A DNA stretch of 64,000 bases from Agrobacterium sp. RAC06 (GCF_001713475.1 NZ_CP016499.1:3006501-3070500), one strand, 5' to 3'. Shown: positions 53,261 through 63,775, counted from the first letter of the stretch. The notes: generated by a model not told the origin, from the sequence alone. Translations and numbers: made by a program.

Positions 53261-56200
53261 TCAATGGAAGTTGCGTCCTTTCGGCATCAGGTCCGCCATG
53301 GCGCTGCGGCGAGGATGGCCGGGCGGAGGGGCGGCCGGCGGAGGGAGACGCGGGACCTTTTCCCGTTTCGCCTGTCGCTGATCGACGCCCGGGCGACGAA
53401 CTTCATCCGCATGGGCGAGCGTGTCGAAGGTCTTGAGCTCTTCGAGCAGCAGACCGAGCCTGGAGCTTGCGTCGACCAGATGGTCTGCGACCACATGGAT
53501 GACGCCATGCGCCTTCTGCAGGCGTCCGCGCAGGGCGACCAGCCGCGCGCCCATGACGATCGGCCGGTAACGTTCGAACACCTTCGGCCAGACAATGACA
53601 TTGGCTGTGCCCGTCTCGTCCTCCAGCGTCATGAAGATGACACCCTTTGCCGAACCCGGCCGTTGGCGGACAAGGACTAGGCCTGCAATCTCAACCTTGG
53701 CGCCATGGGGAAGACCTTCGAGATCGGTTGCCGATTTGAGGCCGGCCCGCTGCATGGCATGGCGGAGGAATGAAACGGGATGTGCCTTCAGGGAGAAGGT
53801 CAGGCTGCGGTAATCACTCAAGACCTCTTCGCCCGGCAACATGCGGGGGAGGATCATTTCGGCCTCGTGCTGCAGATTTTCCTGTGGGGCTGCCTCGAAG
53901 AGCGGCAGGACTTCGACGGCCGCCTCTCCATCCAGGGCCTGAGCCGCCCAGAGTGCCTCGCGACGCGACAAGCCAAGAGAGGAAAAGCAGTCGGCATCGG
54001 CGAGTTTCTCGATGACGGGGCGGGCAAGTCGCGTGCGTAGCCATAAGTCGCGAACGGAATCATAACCGGCACCCCGTCTTGCAACGAGGATATCCATGGC
54101 CTCCTTCGGTATGCCCTTGATCTGGCGAAATCCGATGCGAACTGCCTTATTCGACCTGATGACGCCGGCCATGGACCGATGACGGCTGGCGATGCGGGCG
54201 GGATCGAAATCGTCCGCCTCTTCCCCTTCTAGCAGGCAGTCCCAGGTCGAGTGGTTGATGTCGACCGGGCGGATATCGACGCCGTGATCACGGGCATCGC
54301 GCACGAGCTGAGCGGGGGCGTAAAAGCCCATGGGCTGGGAATTCAGGATCGCGGCACAGAAGACATCCGGATAGAAGGCCTTGAACCAGCAGGAGACATA
54401 GACGAGCAGGGCGAAGGAGGCGGCATGGCTTTCGGGGAAGCCGTATTCGCCGAAGCCTTCGATCTGGCTGAAGCAGCGGGCGGCGAACTCAGGGTCGTAG
54501 CCATTGGTCACCATTCCCTCGATCATGCGTTTCTGGAAGCTGGAGACCTGGCCGGTGCGGCGAAAGGTAGCCATGGCACGGCGCAGCTTGTCGGCTTCTC
54601 CCGGGGTGAAGCCGGCAGCGGTAATGGCGATCTGCATCGCCTGTTCCTGGAAAAGGGGCACACCCAGCGTGCGCTCCAGCACGGTGCGCAGTTCATCGCT
54701 CGGATAGTCGATCGGCCGGCCGGCCAGCAGGTCTTCGCGCCGCTTCAGGTAAGGATGGACCATGTTGCCCTGGATAGGGCCTGGCCGGACGATCGCCACC
54801 TCGATGACCAGATCATAGAACTTGCGCGGCTTCAGCCGCGGCAGCATGCTCATCTGGGCGCGGCTTTCGATCTGGAAGACGCCGATCGTGTCGGCGCGGC
54901 AGATCATGTCATAGACCTCCGGACATTGGTCCTGATTGACCGAGGCCAGCGTCTCGTGACGATCATAGTGAATGGCCAGCAGCTTGAAGGCCTTGGCGAG
55001 GCAGGTGAGCATGCCGAGTGCGAGAACGTCGATCTTCAGGATCTTCAACGTGTCGAGATCGTCCTTGTCCCATTCGACCATGAAGCGGCCATCGGCCGTG
55101 TTCATGATCGGAACGACCTCGTCGAGGCGGTCGCGGGTGATGACGAAGCCGCCGACATGCTGGGAGAGATGGCGGGGAAAGCCCTGCAAGGCCTGAGCGT
55201 AATCAAGCACGCGCCGGGTCGTGGCATCCTTGAGGTCGAGGCCGGCAGCCTTTGCCTGCTCCTCGGTGAAATCGCTGGTCCACCAGCCCCAGATCGAACC
55301 GGCAAGCGCGGACTGCACATCCTCGGACATGCCGAAGGCCTTTGCCACTTCGCGGCCTGCGGACCGGGCGCGATAGCTGATGACTGCCGCTGTCAGGGCG
55401 GCATGCTGGCGACCATAGGTTTCGTAGATGAAGCGGATCACATCCTCCCGCTTCTCATGCTCGAAATCGACATCGATATCCGGCGGCTCGTCGCGTTCCG
55501 TCGAGATGAAGCGGTCGAACAGCAACGTCGTCTTCTGCGGGTCGACTTCCGTGATGCCGAGGCAGAAACAGACGGCGGAATTGGCGGCCGAGCCCCGGCC
55601 CTGGCAGAGAATGCCTGCCTCCCTGGCGTGGCAGACGATCCGGTAGACGGTCAGGAAGTAGGGTTCGTAGCGCTTCTCCGCGATGAGCTTCAGTTCGTAG
55701 TCGAGGAGACCGAGGACCTTTTGTGGAATGCCCTCCGGATAGCGGTTGCGCGCGCCTTCATAGGTCAGCCGCCGGAGGGCCAGAGGCGGGGGTTCTCCGT
55801 CGAAGATCTCATCGGGGTACTGGTGCGACAATTCATCGAGAGAAAACTGAAGCCGGCTAAAGAAGTTGATATTGTTGTCCAGGGCCTCCGGCCAGGCCCT
55901 CAGCAGCCGGGCCATTTCCTCTGGGCTTTTCAGGTGTCGTTCGGCATGCGCGTGCAGCCGGAGCCCGGCTTCGGCAATCGTCACATGCTCGCGGATGGCG
56001 ACGACCACATCGGCAACCGGCTTGCGCTCGGGGCGTGGTAAAGGGCGTCGTTGGTGGCGATCAGGGGAAGACCGAGCCGCCTTGCTATTCCGTCAAGCTC
56101 AGCGAAGTTCCTCTGGTCGGCGCCATCATGACGGGGAACGAGGGCGAGATACAGACGATCCGCCAGGCGAGAGCGGAGAGAGGCGAGCCGGGTTTCGAAG

Positions 56201-56610
56201 GTTTCGACATCGGCATGGCTTGCCAGCGGGGGTGGCATGGCGATGAACAGAAGATCCTCGCACCATGCCAGAAGATCCTTTTCCCATAGCGTGCAAACGC
56301 CCTTTTTCGAGCGCAGATTTCCCTCGCTCAGCAAACGACAGAGATTTCCCCATCCCTTGCGGTTCAAGGGATAGGCGAGAAGTTCAGGCGTTTCGTCATC
56401 GAAGACGAGGCGGGCGCCGGGGCGGAATTCGAGACCATTCAATTTTGCCGCGGCATGCAGACGGACAACACCAGCGACCGTGTTGCGATCGGCGAGGCCA
56501 AGGCCCGATAGGCCCAGAAACAGCGCGCGCTCCACCAGTTCCTCGGCATGGGATGCGCCGTCGAGGAAGGAGAAGTTGCTGCGCAATCCGATTTCGTAAA
56601 ACCTCTGCAT
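53261..56610 (-). pseudogene. dnaE2: Error-prone DNA polymerase DnaE2 (ImuC) with an apparent frameshift
   Basis: Two adjoining frames together give a full C-family polymerase of about 1115 residues. The N-terminal PHP part (56610 to about 56031) ends [10 protein letters not shown], then shifts to unrelated residues and stops at 55981. The other frame resumes [14 protein letters not shown] just after, reading to 53261, and contains catalytic [15 protein letters not shown], the finger region and the OB fold. One base appears missing at the G-run 56030-56033. Either a real null mutation, recoding, or a sequencing error. Last gene of the SOS imuAB-dnaE2 cassette, 16 bp after imuB. Confidence 0.85.
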
Positions 56611-56626
56611 CGTCACGGCTCCTGCC

Positions 56627-58243
56627 TCACGCGAAGAAGCCCTGAAGGAACCAGCTCGGCGTCACGGTCCGCCGCTCATAAAGACCCTCGCGATACAGCC
56701 AGAAGCGCTGGCCGTCGCTATCTTCGATACGGAAATAATCGCGTGGCGGAGCATCCTCGCCATCGGACCACCATTCCGGCGCCAGGCGCTCCGGGCCTTC
56801 GGCCCTGAGGATACGCCGTTGGACACGGCGCCAGCGAAAGCTGGCCGGTGGACCATCCGGGACCACGGACATGACCTCGACCTCTTCAGGTCGATGGAGG
56901 AGGCGCAAGGGACGCGCCGATCTCGCCGCCGTTCGGGATCGAGGCAAAGAAAGATCTGCCGCCTTGAGCGCATCGGCGGCCGGGGCATGTACCGATGCTC
57001 TCTCCGGCCAGTGGCTGGCCAGCGGTACGGGCAGACGCAGCGCCCGCTCACCCAGGCGGGCGGCCACCTGATCGAGGAAGCGTGTGAGATCTTCGCCGCT
57101 GTCCTCCTCGTCGGCAAGGGCGGACTGGCGGACTTCAAAGGCCTCGCTCAGGAGGACATTGAGACGAACGAGCTCGAAGCCGAAACCGGCATCAAGCTCG
57201 TCATGGATGACGGAAAGGCGTTCCTCGAACAAGGCCCGGATGCGGCCTGGGTCACGCAAGGGGGCGGAGGCCCCGACCTCGATCCGAAAGACCTTGCCAT
57301 CGACCCGAAAAACCAGAAGTTCGAACAGCCGGCCCCCCTCGCCGCGGGCTTCAAGCGAGGTTTTCAAGCCCGCAGCCAGACGACCCGCGAGATCAAGGAC
57401 CTGATCTTCGGTCATGATCGGTTCTGCGAGACGCCTTTCGGCCGACAAGAGCGGCAGATGGCGTCGCGGCGAAATGGGCTCGCCTTCCCGTCCAAGCGCC
57501 TGATCGAGACGCAGGATCGGACCTGCGCCGAAGCGGCGGGTGATCGGCGCGCGCGGGGCTGCGAGCAGATCCGCTATTGTCTTCAAGCCGACCCGTGCGA
57601 GGTTCATGACGATCTGCGGTTCGAGCCTGAGGGCCGCGATCGGCAGGGGGGCGAGTGCTGTTGCGGCCTCGCATGATGCGACGCGCCGTGGGCCATCAAA
57701 ACGGCTGCAGGCACGGGCGAGACCAGGGGTCGGGCCGACCGCGATCTTGACCGCAAGGCCGAAGGCGGTCATGCGGCGATCAACGTCCTCGATCAGCCTT
57801 TCCTCGCCGCCGAAGAGATGGGCGCAGCCGGTGATATCCAGCATCAGTCCGTCATCGCCGTCGAGAGCCACCAGCGGCGTGTAGCGGTCACACCAGTCGG
57901 CGATGGCATCAAGAAGAGCGCGGTCTGCGGCCGGATCCGCTTCGATCACGTCGAGGTCTGCACAGATGGCGCGGGCTTCCGCCAGTCCTTGTCCGATCCG
58001 CAGGCCGTAGCCTTCGGCCATATCATCCAGTGCGGTGATCCGCATGGCATTGGCGGAACGACCGGCGCAGGCCAGTGGCGCCCGATCAGGATGCGCGGTC
58101 GAGCCGGGGTGCAAACGCCACGAGAGACCCCAGCGCCGCCGGGCGATGCGATCGGTCGGGAGCCTTGGGAAAAAGAGCGACAGAATGCGGCGATCCGAGG
58201 CTTGCGGGTTCGGACTGTTCGAAAAGTTGAAGGCGGCGGTCAT
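56627..58243 (-). CDS. imuB: ImuB, Y-family polymerase-like SOS mutagenesis protein
   Basis: 538 residues. The Y-family layout is recognisable: SLFFPRLPTDRI (palm start), YTPLVALDGDDGLMLDITGCAHLFGGEE, KIAVGPTPGLARACSRF and a little-finger region. The catalytic acidic residues of active polymerases are not kept, as in other ImuB. It recruits DnaE2 to the beta clamp during damage-induced mutagenesis. Its 5' end overlaps imuA by 158 bp; the palm start at about 58192 shows at least 100 bp of this overlap is real. Confidence 0.93.
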   Translation of the reverse strand: MTAAFNFSNSPNPQASDRRILSLFFPRLPTDRIARRRWGLSWRLHPGSTAHPDRAPLACAGRSANAMRITALDDMAEGYGLRIGQGLAEARAICADLDVIEADPAADRALLDAIADWCDRYTPLVALDGDDGLMLDITGCAHLFGGEERLIEDVDRRMTAFGLAVKIAVGPTPGLARACSRFDGPRRVASCEAATALAPLPIAALRLEPQIVMNLARVGLKTIADLLAAPRAPITRRFGAGPILRLDQALGREGEPISPRRHLPLLSAERRLAEPIMTEDQVLDLAGRLAAGLKTSLEARGEGGRLFELLVFRVDGKVFRIEVGASAPLRDPGRIRALFEERLSVIHDELDAGFGFELVRLNVLLSEAFEVRQSALADEEDSGEDLTRFLDQVAARLGERALRLPVPLASHWPERASVHAPAADALKAADLSLPRSRTAARSARPLRLLHRPEEVEVMSVVPDGPPASFRWRRVQRRILRAEGPERLAPEWWSDGEDAPPRDYFRIEDSDGQRFWLYREGLYERRTVTPSWFLQGFFA

Positions 58244-59015
58244 CGGAATTCCACTCCAGAATGAGTTCGGGCGAGCCCGGAATGCGGGATTTCTCAGGGG
58301 TTATGCGAAAGACTGGTGACCCGATGCTGCCGCCCAGCAGGGACCCGTCGGCGAGAGATCGCGCCGCCGCCGGCGCGGGTTCGACAAACAGGCGAAGAAG
58401 GGCGCTTGACGCCTCTTCTTCGCCCGCCTGGCGGAGGATCAATAGCCTGCCACCGGTGGCGCGCGCCTTGAGGCTCAAGCGCCGGCTCTCGGTGAGGCCG
58501 AATTTCTTCGGATTGCCCTGTACTTCCAGGAGCACGGTGGAAAAGGCCCGGGAGGCAAGGGCTGCCTCGGCCAGCCAGAGCGCGTCCTCGACCCTGCGAG
58601 GCAGGGCATGCACCAAGGCGGTCGACGACAGGCCGAAATCGAGGAGGCCAGGGCCATAGGCGAGACCCGCTTCCCGGACGACCTGGGGATCGGCGATGAA
58701 GAGGAGGCGCTGCCTCTGCCTCTGGTTTTTCTCCGCCGCCATCAGAGCAAGCGCCACTCCGAAACCGGTCACGGTTCCCGCCTGTTGCAGCCTCTGTCCC
58801 CTCACTTCGATCAACGTTCCCAGGGCGAGGCTGTCACCCACAATGCTGCCGAAGAGATCCTGGTGTTCGAGCCTTTCATTCACAGCCCTCTGTTTCGTTT
58901 CCGGGCCCGTAGTCTGGACCGTCAGACGCGCGGCATGGTCGGGCTTTCCCTCGATCCGGGCAATCGCCTCTCGCAAGGCAAAAAGCGTCTCGCGCGCCTG
59001 AGGGCTCTCGCCCAT
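58086..59015 (-). CDS. imuA: ImuA, RecA-like SOS mutagenesis protein
   Basis: 309 residues related to RecA/SulA: ALREAIARIEG, then GTLIEVRGQRLQQAGTVTGF in place of a normal P-loop, and VHALPRRVEDALWLAEAAL. It partners ImuB and DnaE2. The N-terminus at ATG 59015 is 22 bp from the SOS box. It heads the cassette imuA-imuB-dnaE2. Confidence 0.9.
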   Translation of the reverse strand: MGESPQARETLFALREAIARIEGKPDHAARLTVQTTGPETKQRAVNERLEHQDLFGSIVGDSLALGTLIEVRGQRLQQAGTVTGFGVALALMAAEKNQRQRQRLLFIADPQVVREAGLAYGPGLLDFGLSSTALVHALPRRVEDALWLAEAALASRAFSTVLLEVQGNPKKFGLTESRRLSLKARATGGRLLILRQAGEEEASSALLRLFVEPAPAAARSLADGSLLGGSIGSPVFRITPEKSRIPGSPELILEWNSDDRRLQLFEQSEPASLGSPHSVALFPKAPDRSHRPAALGSLVAFAPRLDRAS

Positions 59016-59036
59016 GACGATGTCTCCTGATGAATT

Positions 59037-59051
59037 GTTCTCTATTTGTTC
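59037..59051. promoter_or_regulatory. LexA (SOS) box of imuA
   Basis: GTTC-TCTATTT-GTTC, the direct-repeat SOS box of alphaproteobacteria (GTTC-N7-GTTC), 22 bp before the imuA start. It predicts LexA repression and DNA-damage induction of the cassette. Confidence 0.9.
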
Positions 59052-59174
59052 CTATGGATTCCAGAGCTTCATAAAAGAGTCAACCGGATTCAGATGAGAA
59101 TTTATTCCTTGGTTGAATTCACTCTCGAAATACCGTCGCAAACATCCTATATCTCCGGGCAGTAAGGAGTATTC

Positions 59175-59618
59175 ATGGCCCGCATAGACCAGAGCGAGGA
59201 TTGGCGCGAACGACACGCCCCGACGATCAGCACATTCGAGTCGCTGGCGATCGAGGCTTATGGGCACCTGCCGCAGGAGTTCCGCGACCTGAGCCGCGAT
59301 CTCATTATCGAGATCGCCGATTTTCCGACCGATGAAGTGTTCGAGGATATGGCGCTCGAGACGCCCTTCGACCTGCTCGGCCTTTTCGAAGGACGCGGGA
59401 TTTCCGAGCGTTTTTCGATGGAAACCGGCATGATGCCGAACCGCATCATCCTCTATCGCCGCCCCATCCTCGACTACTGGGCCGAAAACGAGGAAACGCT
59501 GGGCGATATCATCACCCATGTGCTGATCCATGAGATCGGCCATCATTTCGGCCTCTCCGATGATGACATGGAGCGGATCGAGGAAAGCGCCGAAGAGGCC
59601 GCCGCTGCTGAGCGGTAA
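59175..59618 (+). CDS. Zincin-like metallopeptidase family protein
   Basis: 147 residues with a single zincin_1 domain. The motif HVLIHEIGHHFGLSDDDMERIE gives HExxH (core HEIGHH) and an Asp/Glu-rich third-ligand region. Family members are small putative Zn proteases without known substrates. There is no signal peptide. AAGGAG lies seven bases before ATG 59175. The C-terminus is Glu/Ala-rich. Confidence 0.9.
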   Translation: MARIDQSEDWRERHAPTISTFESLAIEAYGHLPQEFRDLSRDLIIEIADFPTDEVFEDMALETPFDLLGLFEGRGISERFSMETGMMPNRIILYRRPILDYWAENEETLGDIITHVLIHEIGHHFGLSDDDMERIEESAEEAAAAER

Positions 59619-59732
59619 AGCCAGGTTTTTGCTTTTGTGACGGAATGAGCCCTGGACGGCCCGGCAAGAAACGGGTGGGCCGGGCATATCCCGATTGCCT
59701 ATGACCGACCTCCATTCAAGGAGGTTCTCATC

Positions 59733-60482
59733 ATGCAAACACTTCACGGCCAAGTCGCGATCATCACCGGTGCTTCATCGGGTATCGGGCTGGCGACAGC
59801 ACGTCTTTTCGCTGAACATGGGGCTGCTGTCGTCCTCAATGCACGGGGTGCAGATGCGCTCGAAAATGCCGCCGCCGAGATCCGGCAGGCTGGCGGGACG
59901 GTTGTTGCCGTGGCCGGTGACGTCGCTCTTCCAGAAACGCATGCACGGCTCGTGGATACGGCCCTGCAGCGTTTTGGCCGGCTCGATATCGCCATCAACA
60001 ATGCCGGTACCGTTGGACGGATTGCGCCTCTCGCTTCTCTCGAGCCCAATGACTGGCATGATGTGCTCATGGGCAATCTCACCTCGGCCTTTCTCGCGGC
60101 CCGCGCCCAGATCCCAGCCATGCAGGCGCGTGGAGGGGGTGCGTTGGTGTTTGTCTCCAGCTTCGTTGGCACAAGCGTCGGTCTGCCTGGAATGTCTGCC
60201 TATGGTGCGGCCAAGGCGGGGCTGATGGGGCTCGTCAAAGGGATTACGGCCGATTATGCCGCCGAAGGCATCCGAGCCAACGCCTTGCTGTCTGGTGGAA
60301 CGGATACGGCCATGGCTGGCGATCAGGCTCAAAAGGATTGGGCTGCTTCGCTGCATGCGCTGAAGCGGATCGCACGGCCGGAGGAAATCGCGGCTGCAGC
60401 TCTTTTCCTTGCTGGTCCCATGGGCAGTTTCGTTGCGGGGTCTGCCCTTTACGCCGATGGCGGCAACGCCGCCGTCAAATAA
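59733..60482 (+). CDS. SDR-family oxidoreductase
   Basis: 249-residue classical short-chain dehydrogenase. Cofactor motif TGASSGIG, NNAGT, catalytic Ser in FVSSFVG and YGAAK (Tyr and Lys) are present; the C-terminus shows GSALYADGGNAAV. Substrate unknown. AAGGAGG upstream of ATG 59733 is a strong ribosome site. It converges on ftrA. Confidence 0.92.
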   Translation: MQTLHGQVAIITGASSGIGLATARLFAEHGAAVVLNARGADALENAAAEIRQAGGTVVAVAGDVALPETHARLVDTALQRFGRLDIAINNAGTVGRIAPLASLEPNDWHDVLMGNLTSAFLAARAQIPAMQARGGGALVFVSSFVGTSVGLPGMSAYGAAKAGLMGLVKGITADYAAEGIRANALLSGGTDTAMAGDQAQKDWAASLHALKRIARPEEIAAAALFLAGPMGSFVAGSALYADGGNAAVK

Positions 60483-60510
60483 GCGGTCAGTGCCCCGATT
60501 GTGCCATGCC

Positions 60511-61506
60511 TCACGCGCTTTGCCCGAAGCGGGCCCGGTAGGCGGCGGGGCTGGTTTGCAGTCGGGTGCGGAAATGATGGCGTAGGGTCGCCGGTGTGCC
60601 GAAGCCCGATGCGACCGCGATGTCGTCGAGTGACAGGCTTGCCCTGCGCTCCAGCAGGTCGCAGGCATGGCGCAGCCGGCGGGTCAGCACGAATTCGCCG
60701 GGGCTGTGACCTGTCAGGTCGCGGAAGCGACGCTGGAAGGTCCGGCTGCTCATCCCGGCCCGTGCTGCCATTTCGGCCAGTGTCACCTCGCGCTGCAGAT
60801 TGGCCTCGATCCAGTCGATCAGCGGCCCCATCCGCTGTCCTTCGCGTTCCTGCGGTACCGGCCTCTCGATAAACTGCGCCTGTCCGCCTTCCCGATGCGG
60901 TGGAACCACAAGGCGGCGGGCAACGCTGTTGGCGGCATCCGCGCCGAAATCGCGGCGGACGACATGCAGGCACAAATCGATGCCCGCAGCACTGCCTGCA
61001 GCCGTCAGGATCTGACCCTCGTCGACATAGAGTACATCGGGATCGAGATGGATTTCGGGATGCCTTTGCAAAATTGTGTCGGCATAGCGCCAGTGGGTCG
61101 TGGCTTTCCGGCCGTCAAGCAGCCCGGTCGCGGCCAGCACCGCTACGCCGGAGCACAGCGACATCAGACGCGCACCCCGGGCATGGGCCGCCCGCAGCGC
61201 CTCGATCAAGGACAGCGGAACAGGCTCATCGATCCCGCGCCAGCCTGGCACGACGATCAGATCTGCTTCCTTGAGGAGTTTCAGTCCACCTGAAGCGCTG
61301 ACCGTCAGGCCGCCAGCAGCGCGCAGAGGGCCCTGCTCGATCGCCGCCGTTGCGTGACGATACCAGCCCTCTCCCATTTCCGGTCGCGCAAGGCCGAAGA
61401 CCTCAACGGCAACCCCGAATTCGAAGGTGCAGAGGCCGTCATAGGCGAGGGTTACGACGCGTGGTCCCGTCAGCGGCGAGGATGTGAAAGGCGATGCCGG
61501 CGTCAT
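60511..61506 (-). CDS. ftrA: GlxA/FtrA-family AraC-type transcriptional regulator
   Basis: About 331 residues. N-terminal DJ-1/PfpI domain (about 15-185; TLAYDGLCTFEFGVAVEVFGL, LMSLCSGVAVLAATGLLDGR with the elbow Cys) and a C-terminal AraC DNA-binding domain (about 225-325; AARAGMSSRTFQRRFRDLTG). The pairing with a divergent rhodanese gene matches FtrA annotations in rhizobia. ATG 61506 puts the start right after an inverted repeat; ATG 61533 is the alternative. The effector is unknown. Confidence 0.85.
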   Translation of the reverse strand: MTPASPFTSSPLTGPRVVTLAYDGLCTFEFGVAVEVFGLARPEMGEGWYRHATAAIEQGPLRAAGGLTVSASGGLKLLKEADLIVVPGWRGIDEPVPLSLIEALRAAHARGARLMSLCSGVAVLAATGLLDGRKATTHWRYADTILQRHPEIHLDPDVLYVDEGQILTAAGSAAGIDLCLHVVRRDFGADAANSVARRLVVPPHREGGQAQFIERPVPQEREGQRMGPLIDWIEANLQREVTLAEMAARAGMSSRTFQRRFRDLTGHSPGEFVLTRRLRHACDLLERRASLSLDDIAVASGFGTPATLRHHFRTRLQTSPAAYRARFGQSA

Positions 61507-61541
61507 TGGCGTGATCTTTACGCATGTTGTCATTCACGCCA
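61507..61541. promoter_or_regulatory. Inverted repeat between ftrA and the rhodanese gene
   Basis: TGGCGTGA (61507-61514) and TCACGCCA (61534-61541), perfect 8-bp arms 19 bp apart. A candidate operator for FtrA controlling both divergent genes; it favours the shorter ftrA start. Confidence 0.4.
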
Positions 61542-61602
61542 GTTTTCCGAATTCCCGGGAAAAGGCAAGGTCTTGTAATCAACGACCGAACAGGAGCCTG
61601 CC

Positions 61603-62001
61603 ATGCCAAGCCTCGTCAGTGAAATTCCCGCCGCCGATCCGGCCCTTGTCGCTCAGCATTATCAGGCGCGGCTCGCCTTCGAGACCGACTGCTGGGATGT
61701 GCATGAGGTGATGAGCCGCGGCGAGGCGGACTTCGTGCTTCTCGACGTGCGCGGACCGAAGCTTTACGAAAGGGGGCATGTGCCCGGCGCGATCAACCTG
61801 CCGCATGGCAAGATGACCGAGCGGAAGATGGCGGAATGGCCCGAAGATACGCTGTTCGTCGTCTATTGCGCCGGACCGCATTGCAACGGAACCGATCGCG
61901 CCGCACTGCGGTTGGCGAGGCTCGGGTGCCGGGTCAAGGTGATGATCGGCGGCATGACCGGCTGGGCGGATGAAGGTTTCGAGATCGAAAGCGGGGCCTG
62001 A
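61603..62001 (+). CDS. Rhodanese-like sulfurtransferase
   Basis: 132 residues, one rhodanese domain. LLDVRGPKLYERGHVPGAINLPHG is the N-terminal signature (core DVRGPKLYERGHVPGA); the active-site loop begins YCAGPHCNG with Cys89. It may carry a persulfide; the acceptor is unknown. AGGAG lies eight bases before ATG 61603. It is divergent from ftrA, its likely regulator. Confidence 0.88.
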   Translation: MPSLVSEIPAADPALVAQHYQARLAFETDCWDVHEVMSRGEADFVLLDVRGPKLYERGHVPGAINLPHGKMTERKMAEWPEDTLFVVYCAGPHCNGTDRAALRLARLGCRVKVMIGGMTGWADEGFEIESGA

Positions 62002-62019
62002 TCCTGGCTACCGGTTCGC

Positions 62020-62553
62020 TCATCCTGCCAGATGGGCGAATTCGGCGACGACCTCTTCGTAAACCCGGCGCTTGAAGGGCACGATGAGACCCGGCAGGTC
62101 CTGCATCGGTTTCCAGTCCCAGGCGTCGAATTCTGCCTCATGGCCACCCGGCGGAGGGTTGATGGCGATTTCGCTTTCGTCGCCTTCGAAGCGGAACGCG
62201 AACCAGCGCTGGGTCTGGCCGCGGAACTTGCCGCGCAGGCCAATCCCGATCAGATGCGCCGGCAGGTCGTAATTGATCCAACGGCCGGCTTCGGCGAGCA
62301 GGGAGACGGATTTCATGCCGGTCTCCTCATAAAGCTCGCGCATGGCGGCCGGTAGCGGATCTTCGCCCGGATCGATCCCACCCTGCGGCATCTGCCAGAG
62401 CTGGGGCGAACCGTCATATTCCGAATTGCCTTCGGAAAGGCGGCGTCCCGCCCAGACGAGACCCTCGCGGTTCAACACCATGATCCCGACACAGGGGCGA
62501 TAGGGCAGATCTTCAGCCTTCACCTGGGGCTTGGTCGATTGGGGCTCGGTCAT
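62020..62553 (-). CDS. rppH: RNA pyrophosphohydrolase (Nudix)
   Basis: 177 residues. The Nudix box runs from GGIDPGEDP to RELYEETG with all Glu residues; [20 protein letters not shown] and [10 protein letters not shown] match RppH. It removes pyrophosphate from mRNA 5' ends and starts decay. ATG 62553 (MTEPQ) is chosen because the longer frame lies inside the upstream gene. It follows the deacetylase gene by 7 bp, forming an operon with it. Confidence 0.92.
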   Translation of the reverse strand: MTEPQSTKPQVKAEDLPYRPCVGIMVLNREGLVWAGRRLSEGNSEYDGSPQLWQMPQGGIDPGEDPLPAAMRELYEETGMKSVSLLAEAGRWINYDLPAHLIGIGLRGKFRGQTQRWFAFRFEGDESEIAINPPPGGHEAEFDAWDWKPMQDLPGLIVPFKRRVYEEVVAEFAHLAG

Positions 62554-62560
62554 GATATCC

Positions 62561-63742
62561 TCAGGGGCTGTTGTCGTTGGCGAGCACCGAAACGCCGACG
62601 AATTCGATGCCGCGGGCGACTGCTTCATTACGCCATTCGGCGACCGCTGCAATGGTCTCGTCAAAAGCCGCACCGACGCCGATCGCCTGGCCGTTGCGCC
62701 GCGCAATACGCTCCAGTTCGTCGAGCTTCGCCAGGATCGCCTGGCGATCCACCTGCGCGTCGATCATCACGTCCGCATAGGCATGCGGGAAGCCGATCGC
62801 CTTGGCGAAATCACCCGACAGCGAGCGCGCGGTGGAGCCGTCGTCGAGGAACATCAGCCCGCGCTTGCCGATATCGCGCATGACAGGGTCCATGGCCTTG
62901 TCGTCGGCGAGGAAGCGGGCGCCCATATAGTTCATGATGCCGGTGTAGTTGGTGATCTGCGCCATGGCCTGGTGCAGGTTGGCGATATTGGTCGCTGCCG
63001 TCTTCTCGGCCAGCAACGCGCCGCGCCCCGGATCGTTGGCCGGATAATCGAAGGGCTCCATCGGCACCTGAAGAACGATCTCGTGTCCCTTGCGGCGCGC
63101 CTCCTGCATCCAGCGCTGCAGGCTGTTGCCCGTTGCGGCGAAAGCGAGGGTGATGTCCTCGGGCAGTTCGCGGATCGCCTTCTGGCTGCCGGTCTGGCTG
63201 AGGCCGATGCCGCCAATGACGATCGCGATCCGTGTGCCGCGTGCGCCGGACCACGGCCTCGCATAGAAATCGACGGGTCGGAGGCCGGAGGCAGACACGA
63301 CAGGAAGTTCGCCCGCATCGGTGAGTTCGATCAGGTCTTCATTGGGCTGGCCGGCCAGTCGCGGATCCTGGGTCGACGCGGTGCCGATGATTACCGGCCC
63401 CTGTCGACCCGTCGGGCTGAAGGTCGTGACGACATTGCCGTCTGCGGTGGTGGTGCGGCGGAGCAGGGCTCCGTCGTTCGGACCGCTCCTGACGATGCCG
63501 GCTGCCTCATTCTGCGGTTCACTGCTTGCCGGGGTGTCTGGAGCCTGGGCCGTTTCCGGTGGTGCAGGGGCGAGATTGATCGGCGGGACCATGCGCAGGT
63601 TTGCCGGGGACAGGGCCGTCCATGCGGAAAAGCCTGCAAGGGAGACAACGGCAAGAACAGCCGCAAGACTGGACAAAGCAGAACTGCCTTTGCCTGGCTT
63701 CTTGTCCTTGCGCTCCTGTCCGAGCGGTGCATGAAGATCCAT
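62561..63742 (-). CDS. Divergent polysaccharide deacetylase family protein
   Basis: 393 residues. A transmembrane anchor lies near 25-45; a Pro/Ala-rich linker follows to about 150. The catalytic-fold domain (about 165-393) has [19 protein letters not shown], where active relatives have IDD at the metal site; here VIGG replaces it, so metal-dependent deacetylation is doubtful. [14 protein letters not shown] and FLDDGST segments fit the family, which often sits between ctpA and rppH as here. Role probably in cell-envelope polysaccharide. Confidence 0.85.
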   Translation of the reverse strand: MDLHAPLGQERKDKKPGKGSSALSSLAAVLAVVSLAGFSAWTALSPANLRMVPPINLAPAPPETAQAPDTPASSEPQNEAAGIVRSGPNDGALLRRTTTADGNVVTTFSPTGRQGPVIIGTASTQDPRLAGQPNEDLIELTDAGELPVVSASGLRPVDFYARPWSGARGTRIAIVIGGIGLSQTGSQKAIRELPEDITLAFAATGNSLQRWMQEARRKGHEIVLQVPMEPFDYPANDPGRGALLAEKTAATNIANLHQAMAQITNYTGIMNYMGARFLADDKAMDPVMRDIGKRGLMFLDDGSTARSLSGDFAKAIGFPHAYADVMIDAQVDRQAILAKLDELERIARRNGQAIGVGAAFDETIAAVAEWRNEAVARGIEFVGVSVLANDNSP

Positions 63743-63775
63743 GCGATACTTCCAGTGATGTCGGCAGTCCGGATA

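Noticed and set aside
54251..56041. 596-codon frame antisense to dnaE2
   Set aside because: Shadow of the polymerase gene; crosses the frameshift but has no domain or start signal.
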